A stretch of 40,618 nucleotides of DNA from Candidatus Methylomirabilis sp. GTDB taxonomy: Bacteria; Methylomirabilota; Methylomirabilia; Methylomirabilales; Methylomirabilaceae. Of this stretch, positions 35,938 to 40,618 are shown one piece after another (position 1 is the stretch's first letter; each line of letters opens with the position of its first letter). The stretch is taken from positions 1 through 40,618 of the forward strand of contig NSJM01000022.1 in assembly GCA_002634395.1 (NCBI GenBank), in the 5' to 3' direction. The notes below the pieces were generated by a model. It ran no database searches and was not told where the DNA came from. It saw only the letters and a list, made by a program, of their open reading frames with translations. Made by a program: the position numbers and the translations under genes.

Positions 35938-36193
35938 GGCAGGACGTCGCGGATAGCTTGGCGATAACGACGGTCACTGAGTTCGGGCGAGTAATCTCAA
36001 CGACAACGCAGCCCTTCCAGGGTCAAGAGCCGTTTGGCTGCCGTATCTAAAGTCATTCAGGCTGTATCCGCTTGTGCATCAGGAGCGCCGGGTCCAATGC
36101 GGAGGCCATGGTTATACGAGAGAACCCTAACTGTGCGGAAAGACGAGAAGAGTAGATGCTTCGCGTTCAGCCGCAGGCAAAGCGCTGTAGCGA

Positions 36194-36210
36194 TTGGCAC
36201 GGTGCCTGCT
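36194..36210 (+). promoter_or_regulatory. Sigma-54 (RpoN) promoter candidate
   Basis: TTGGCACGGTGCCTGCT matches the -24/-12 consensus (YTGGCACG-N4-TTGCW) with the required GG (36196-36197) and GC (36208-36209) at exactly 10 bases spacing. The start would be near 36221, 71 bases before the ATG at 36292. The remaining part of the gap 35938-36193 shows no gene and no obvious activator palindrome. It implies control by an enhancer-binding protein. Confidence 0.6.
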
Positions 36211-36291
36211 ACTTTGAGGAAAAGCATGCAGGTATTACCCACGGTAACGTGAACACCTGAACCAGTTCTCAAACAGCTAAGGAGGATGAAA

Positions 36292-37257
36292 ATGAAGACT
36301 CAGAACGGTGCGATCGTCTTTACGGCAGCCATGATCTTCGTTCCTTTGGTAGCTTCCGCTGGAGGAGGCTACGAACAAGCGCGAATTTATTCGCGATCGC
36401 CCAACTCATTGCATGTGGAAGGTTTTGTCGACAAAGATAAAAAAGTCAAAGACTTTAATATCGTCAACAACAAGATCGATGGCAAGACCTACGGCAAGAA
36501 GATCAAAGGCAAGAGTACCAACCAGTGCTTTCGTGATGCGCCACTTGAACAACCCAAGACCGAAAGATTCGGGCATGTAAATTCTCCTGAGACACCTGAT
36601 GGGTATAACCAGGTCATTGCCTGGTTGAGCATTACCAATGATGGAACAGGCAATGGAAGTGTCGAAGTAAGATCGATGGAGATCTGGGGGAAGGATCAGA
36701 ATGGCAATATCTTTCTCGTCAGCGACGATCTCTTCTGTAAGAAAGACGATTGCCAAGCATCCAACCTCGTTTGGGGTTCTATGCTGCAGGATAAGGCTTA
36801 CTGGAGTAATCCCGCTGCATGGGCGCTACGCTGTGCAAACGGTGATACCAACTTAGAGACCTGTGGCAATAATCCCGTCAACCCATTAATATTTGATCTG
36901 CAATGGAATAGACCCGCACATGGGCTTTTCGCCATTCCAACTGTTATATTTCCGACAAGTCAGTATCCGGACCAAGTATTCCATCCTTGGTTGGCAGTAT
37001 GGGATGATGAACCAGATAGTCGCCGATCAAATGCCGAACCGGGCGTTCAATATGCTGTACGCGTCATCGCAAAAGTCAATGGTTCAGGCCGATTGCAGGC
37101 GGGTTTGGATTATTGGGCACCGCCGGGAACGACCCCCTATTGCAAACCGTTGGATCAATACAGCGACCATTGTGAAGGTGCGGTGTCCAACTGGCAATGT
37201 GAATCTGACGGCTGGGTCACCATTATCGCAGGTGCACCGGGGATCGTCCGACCGTGA
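36292..37257 (+). CDS. Secreted eight-cysteine protein of unknown function
   Basis: ATG 36292 lies six bases after GGAGG (an ATG at 36286 is too close to it). A signal peptide MKTQNGAIVFTAAMIFVPLV ending ASA precedes a 297-residue mature protein. It has a Lys-rich start (KDKKVKDFNIVNNKIDGK), a beta-rich centre with ITNDGTGNGSVEVRSMEIWG, and eight Cys, so disulfides are likely after export. It contains many aromatic and Asn/Pro residues in the second half (WNRPAHGLFAIPTVIFPTSQ). I do not recognise a family. Base composition is clearly richer in A and T than the neighbours, suggesting transfer. The probable sigma-54 promoter and a strong hairpin behind it mark a single-gene unit. Confidence 0.75.
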   Translation: MKTQNGAIVFTAAMIFVPLVASAGGGYEQARIYSRSPNSLHVEGFVDKDKKVKDFNIVNNKIDGKTYGKKIKGKSTNQCFRDAPLEQPKTERFGHVNSPETPDGYNQVIAWLSITNDGTGNGSVEVRSMEIWGKDQNGNIFLVSDDLFCKKDDCQASNLVWGSMLQDKAYWSNPAAWALRCANGDTNLETCGNNPVNPLIFDLQWNRPAHGLFAIPTVIFPTSQYPDQVFHPWLAVWDDEPDSRRSNAEPGVQYAVRVIAKVNGSGRLQAGLDYWAPPGTTPYCKPLDQYSDHCEGAVSNWQCESDGWVTIIAGAPGIVRP

Positions 37258-37276
37258 GGATTCAAGGCTACTGCCG

Positions 37277-37310
37277 TGGGGCAGCCCGACTCAGCGTTTG
37301 GGCTGCCCCA
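37277..37310 (+). terminator. Strong hairpin after the secreted protein gene
   Basis: TGGGGCAGCCC and GGGCTGCCCCA form a perfect 11-bp GC-rich stem with a 12-base loop, 19 bases after the stop. Only a short T-run follows (GCTTTC), so termination may be partial or need both orientations; it separates two convergent genes. Confidence 0.7.
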
Positions 37311-37355
37311 GCTTTCGCGGCGGGGAGACAGACTGCGGAAGCTATGGATCATCTC

Positions 37356-38285
37356 TCAGTTCGATCCTTTACGGGGAAATATATTCTGAACGATTTTCTC
37401 AGCGATCTCCGCAGTGGCTTGATTGAGTTCGTTCCGGAAGCCCTCAGGGTCACCGGCCCACTCCGCCAGGGTCCGGTTGCTCTTGCTGTAGTACGTAAAC
37501 CTATTCCCATAGAGCTCGACATTGTCATTTATACGAACCCACCGTCCGATGCCGATCACGCCCACGACGAGGGCTGGATTCGCGTGATTGAAGACACCAC
37601 CACCATGCAGGGTCACGCTTTCTACCGCCACCTCGATCACTGTCTGAGCCCCCTCCTGCCGCATCGGACGATAGTCCGGCCGATCGCCAGGAGCATTGGG
37701 ACCGCGGTCGGTCAATACCATGAGGGTATACGTTGTCTTTAAGCTGCCGAGGTGAACCACACGACTCCGAAGATCTTCCTGCATCTTTTGAGTCTTGACC
37801 ATCTCATGAAGCGCACCCGCTCGCACCTCGACTGTGACTGCGGGCTCTGCGCTTCCTCCTTCAACAGCGCCCACTACCAGGCCCACAGGCATCAGAAAAG
37901 GTGCTATCAGAATGCCTGCGAGACCGGCTTGGACTAGCTGCAGAGGGGCGAAGAATCCCTCCACTGCCCCCTTGAGGGCACCTCGCGTGCCACCCTTTGC
38001 CGGACCGCCCATGATGTCGAACTTCGGATCGAAGCGTCCGGATGTAACCGCCACCTTACCCGATACCGAATGGATACCCCCTTCCCGCGAGGGGGAAACG
38101 GTCTCTTCGCGCGCATCCGGAAAAAGCTCATGGGTGGACATCCTGACAAAGTTGCCGGTTCCGCTGCTGGCACAGCCGACCTGTGCGACCAAGACCAGGA
38201 CGAGGATGCCGGCGATCAGCGGGTGACGCCTCGACCTCCCCCGACTGCACCACTCCAATGTTCGGAATACATCACGCGCTTTCAT
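37356..38285 (-). CDS. Lipoprotein, paralogue C of the glycine-zipper family
   Basis: ATG 38285 follows GGGGAGGTCGAA, giving 309 residues. The signal GRSRRHPLIAGILVLVLVAQ plus VGCASSG is identical in sequence to paralogue A. The mature protein has KVAVTSGRFDPKFDIMGGPA with KGGTRGALKGAV, a hydrophobic glycine-rich stretch (LAGILIAPFLMPVGLVVGAV), HEMVKTQKMQEDLRSRVVHL, RPDYRPMRQEGAQTVIEVAV, and a final NELNQATAEIAEKIV. It is homologous over its whole length to paralogue B. It probably sits in the outer membrane with the zipper in or near the bilayer. Function unknown; an accessory role in an envelope complex is a guess from the anchor and zipper. Confidence 0.8.
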   Translation of the reverse strand: MKARDVFRTLEWCSRGRSRRHPLIAGILVLVLVAQVGCASSGTGNFVRMSTHELFPDAREETVSPSREGGIHSVSGKVAVTSGRFDPKFDIMGGPAKGGTRGALKGAVEGFFAPLQLVQAGLAGILIAPFLMPVGLVVGAVEGGSAEPAVTVEVRAGALHEMVKTQKMQEDLRSRVVHLGSLKTTYTLMVLTDRGPNAPGDRPDYRPMRQEGAQTVIEVAVESVTLHGGGVFNHANPALVVGVIGIGRWVRINDNVELYGNRFTYYSKSNRTLAEWAGDPEGFRNELNQATAEIAEKIVQNIFPRKGSN

Positions 38286-38440
38286 TTCGACCTCCCCTTT
38301 TCGCAACGCACGATCTATCGTCGAATGGTTGGCTTGCTTCCACTAAACTCACCATTCCTTATCGCAAAAAGTGGGCCAACGGCTGCGAGCTTCCTAAGCC
38401 CCTTAATCGGTACAGAGTTACGAATCGTGAGTATTCTCCA

Positions 38441-38491
38441 GCACGCGTGAGGATGTATCCTTCAGGCTTGGGCGTGTATCTGTTGAGAGAC
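38441..38491 (-). promoter_or_regulatory. Conserved upstream block, copy C
   Basis: This copy is identical to copy A (32541-32591) at 50 of 51 bases and lies about 170 bases before ATG 38285. The 163 bases between block and start have diverged much more than the block itself, so the block looks under constraint or was recently copied. Confidence 0.6.
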
Positions 38492-38569
38492 GCCAGCATT
38501 GAACTAGCGTCCTGAGCCAGAAGTTCCCTAAAGAAATCGGCGTTCCATCAATCGTCCCTGTTTCGAAAG

Positions 38570-38752
38570 TCCCCCACCCGTTCCCTCCCCCTCTGAGGTG
38601 GGAGGGTTGAGGAGGGGGTGACAGGTCCGAGCTTTCATGCACATCGACGCATCGCCGGCGCATGGGCTATTCCCGCGAAGCTTATCCCGGCACGTTATAA
38701 GCCGAGAGCGGGAAACCGGAAAGGCGTTGGATTCCGGATCGAGCCAGGATGA
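38570..38752. repeat. Repeat-rich gap before the DegT-operon lipoprotein end
   Basis: Two repeat-like parts lie in the 38492-38755 gap: a G/C-rich inverted segment (CCCTCCCCCTCTGAGGTGGG and GAGGAGGGGG, 38581-38619) and a CCCGCGAAGCTTATCC...GGATTCCGGATC...GGATGAC segment of the REP/hairpin type (38670-38752). No gene is seen. Confidence 0.45.
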
Positions 38753-38755
38753 CAA

Positions 38756-39457
38756 TCAAAACTTCTGACGCACTACACTGGAGGAATAAAGGAACAGTCT
38801 GTCATCCAAGATTTTCTTGTAGAGTACCTTGATCATATTCTCCCACAACCTCAGGTCACTGCCCGCGATTGGGGCAAGCATAAGAAGGCTCGCCCCGCAC
38901 CACCAGATGACAGACTCCTCGATTTGGGACGAACCGAGGTTGGTACCAGTACGATCCAGTACGGAAGCCGTCAATGTTAAGGTTGAGTCGAATGGCGTCG
39001 GAGGCGGTGCGCCAAATGGTGTGACACCTAAACCGAGGCAAGCCCAGGAAGGCAAGGTGAGCAACAATCTCAAAACGCTTTGGCTCTCCTTTGTTTCGCT
39101 CAGCTCGATACGGATCGTATAGTCGCTTTTCTGAACCTGAGTCGGATCAAAGGTGAACGACTCGAAAAGTCCTGACTGTTCGGTGACCCGTGTAACGGCC
39201 TCTTTGAATCTCCCCTGAAAAGCCTCATCTGTCAGAAGAGACGGATCAACCTCCGCCGTTTTTCCCGCCGTGCGTACTGCCTCTCTCGTCGACAGCTCAA
39301 GACAGACTGATGGTTTGTGGTTGAAGGGCGCGATATCAGGAAAGCCTTCAACCTGCTCAAGCTTCCCTTTCGTCATCATGGCATAACAGCCATTAAGCAG
39401 AAACGAGACCGCGAAGAGCCGAAACGCCCGCGTATTGGTTGCTGTCTTTTTGCCCAT
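38756..39457 (-). CDS. Lipoprotein with hydrophobic segments, last gene of DegT operon
   Basis: ATG 39457 lies eight bases after AGGAG; 233 residues. The signal AFRLFAVSFLLNGC gives lipidation at C24. Mature parts include FPDIAPFNHKPSVCLELSTR, a helix with RFKEAVTRVTEQSGLFESFT, strand SDYTIRIELSETKES, hydrophobic VLRLLLTLPSWACLGLGVTP, strand DSTLTLTASVLDRTG and another hydrophobic stretch WWCGASLLMLAPIAG. This fold order recalls the lipoprotein at 34076-34864, though sequence identity is low. Family unknown to me. A longer frame to 39904 has no ribosome site and runs through the next gene. Confidence 0.72.
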   Translation of the reverse strand: MGKKTATNTRAFRLFAVSFLLNGCYAMMTKGKLEQVEGFPDIAPFNHKPSVCLELSTREAVRTAGKTAEVDPSLLTDEAFQGRFKEAVTRVTEQSGLFESFTFDPTQVQKSDYTIRIELSETKESQSVLRLLLTLPSWACLGLGVTPFGAPPPTPFDSTLTLTASVLDRTGTNLGSSQIEESVIWWCGASLLMLAPIAGSDLRLWENMIKVLYKKILDDRLFLYSSSVVRQKF

Positions 39458-39474
39458 CTGCGTTGCTCCTCTGA

Positions 39475-39840
39475 TCAGGGGGCAAAATTCACGTAGATCG
39501 ACGCGATCGCCGACACATAAAAACACGCCTGAGTGAACACCTCTACTGATCGAGCGTCGAGATCCCTTCCTGTGAGGCGGTCCAACTGGTATTTGACAAA
39601 CGAAGCGTGGAGGGGCGATTCTCCCAACGCCTTTTTCACTCTCCATTGCAGGTCGGTCACGACACAATATCCGTATCCACGAAATGCCCCGAAGACAAAC
39701 CATGAAAACGCAATCAGCATCACAGCCAGCAGATGAAAACGTCGCGCAGCCGGGACTGTCCATCCAAGGATGCAGAAGATCATCATTCCCATGTGAACCA
39801 TGTATAAGAGTCGATCTGTCATCCGCAGCACTATTCTCAT
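39475..39840 (-). CDS. DUF2784-like small membrane protein
   Basis: The 121-residue protein has an N-terminal VHMGMMIFCILGWTVPAARR and LLAVMLIAFSWFVFGAFRGY, the latter followed by CVVTDLQWRVKKALG. The pattern of membrane helices followed by a CxxTDxQW-type motif resembles DUF2784, and a last helix FTQACFYVSAIASIYVNFAP follows. Function unknown. Its ATG overlaps the DegT gene stop (ATGA), so it is translated with it; the lipoprotein follows 17 bases later. Confidence 0.68.
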   Translation of the reverse strand: MRIVLRMTDRLLYMVHMGMMIFCILGWTVPAARRFHLLAVMLIAFSWFVFGAFRGYGYCVVTDLQWRVKKALGESPLHASFVKYQLDRLTGRDLDARSVEVFTQACFYVSAIASIYVNFAP

Positions 39841-40618
39841 GGCTTCTCCTTTTTATGCGCCGCTGAGGATGCTGAGTTGTACTTGGATGCGATCTCCGCC
39901 GCATACCGGCTTACTTTTTCAAAGGCTTCGATGTATTGATCAAGCAAGTCACGATGTGCATGTGGAAAAGACGGCAGCTTGATGAGGCGTGCGCCCACGC
40001 GCTCTGTATTCGGCAGCCTTACCTCGGTGTAGTCCGGTAAGGCAATCTCAGGTCCTAGACGAGCCACATCCCGATAGTGGCCCTCCGTGAAGAATGGCTG
40101 CCGATGCAGCAAAGGGTATCGCGGAAGAGACACCTGACACCCTTCTTGCCGCAGCGCATCAATCAGGGACTCTATCGAGAGCGGATTGTCTTTGTTGCGG
40201 TAGCGAATGATGTATTCGAAATAGCACCGTTTGATGTGAGGCGGCGCCAGGAACGTATGGAATCCCAGCGACTCGAGATGATGTGAGAGATACTCCAGGT
40301 TCTGATTGCGCGACTGGTTATGATCCGCCAGTTGCCTGAGTTGCACGCGCGCGATGGCGGCGGACAGCGGCGCAATACGTGTCTTGATTCCGAAACTCGT
40401 TGCGGCAAACCGCCGTGCCGGGGTCTGCAACTCGATAATGCGCGTAATATCCCCCAGACAGGCCGCCCGTTCGTAATACTCATACGTATCGCACAGCAGG
40501 ATACCGCCCTCGCCGCTGGGGGCCAGCTTGTCGCCCTGCAGGCTGAACACCGAGATGTCGCCCAGGCTGCCGCATGGCTGCCCGTTCCAGGTGGCACCAT
40601 GGGCGTGCGAGGCGTCTT
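39837..40618 (-). CDS. DegT/DnrJ/EryC1-family aminotransferase (partial)
   Basis: The gene enters from the right edge; about 260 C-terminal residues are visible. DASHAHGATWNGQPCGSLGD, then VFSLQGDKLAPSGEGGILLC is the PLP site with the Schiff-base Lys in QGDKL and the Asp of DASHAHG. RIAPLSAAIARVQLRQL and the later RCYFEYIIRYRN and LPSFPHAHRDLLDQYIEAFE follow the family pattern. These enzymes usually transfer an amino group to a nucleotide-bound keto sugar in surface-polysaccharide or antibiotic paths. The GDK variant of the usual HKxK pattern occurs in some members. The substrate cannot be told from this part. Confidence 0.88.
   Translation of the reverse strand, partial: DASHAHGATWNGQPCGSLGDISVFSLQGDKLAPSGEGGILLCDTYEYYERAACLGDITRIIELQTPARRFAATSFGIKTRIAPLSAAIARVQLRQLADHNQSRNQNLEYLSHHLESLGFHTFLAPPHIKRCYFEYIIRYRNKDNPLSIESLIDALRQEGCQVSLPRYPLLHRQPFFTEGHYRDVARLGPEIALPDYTEVRLPNTERVGARLIKLPSFPHAHRDLLDQYIEAFEKVSRYAAEIASKYNSASSAAHKKEKP

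Overview
The window looks like a chromosomal stretch of a fairly GC-rich Gram-negative bacterium. Outer-membrane-type lipoproteins, an AsmA-like giant, a Tat-exported multicopper oxidase and the alaS-recX-pilT-recA order fit this. The gene content and intergenic repeat style remind me of the NC10 lineage (Methylomirabilis-like), but that is an impression from sequence style, not a database result.

Left end (1-5.4 kb) is a decaying accessory region. It holds the right end of an IS21-family element (IstB tail and subterminal repeats), two C-terminal scraps of integron-integrase-like tyrosine recombinases around a hicAB toxin-antitoxin pair, a small conserved ORF, two neighbouring HNH nuclease genes, an in-frame chimera of a type I HsdM N-terminus with an HsdR C-terminus, a 147-bp MITE-like element, and an MntA antitoxin whose HepT partner stops after seven codons.

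5.4-13.8 kb (+ strand) carries small housekeeping or stress genes (NTF2-like, a Lys-rich 42-residue protein, EthD-like), a YhiN/HI0933 flavoprotein, two ABC-F ATPases (Uup-like and YbiT-like, the second with a promoter that implies a leaderless mRNA), and a two-gene unit of a thioredoxin-reductase-like flavoprotein without CxxC plus an ELM1-family protein.

13.8-27.8 kb (- strand) is core metabolism and genome maintenance: SnoaL-like cyclase, a SurA-like/DsbA fusion, a multicopper oxidase, truA, then psd-pssA-leuA-asd as a compact run, and recA, pilT-recX-alaS. A 0.56-kb repeat-bearing gap separates recA from a divergent 976-residue AsmA-like protein at 28.4-31.3 kb.

Right part (31.3-40.6 kb) is an accessory envelope cluster. 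Three paralogous lipoprotein genes (one truncated and abutting fragments of a DUF2157 gene and an acyl-CoA synthetase) share a conserved leader with a sequence block about 170 nt upstream of each start codon. Between them are a DUF4143 AAA ATPase, two further lipoproteins with mid-protein hydrophobic segments, and an AT-richer secreted eight-cysteine protein preceded by a good sigma-54 promoter match. The window ends inside a DegT-family aminotransferase gene in an apparent operon with a DUF2784-like membrane protein and a lipoprotein. No tRNA, rRNA or CRISPR array was seen.
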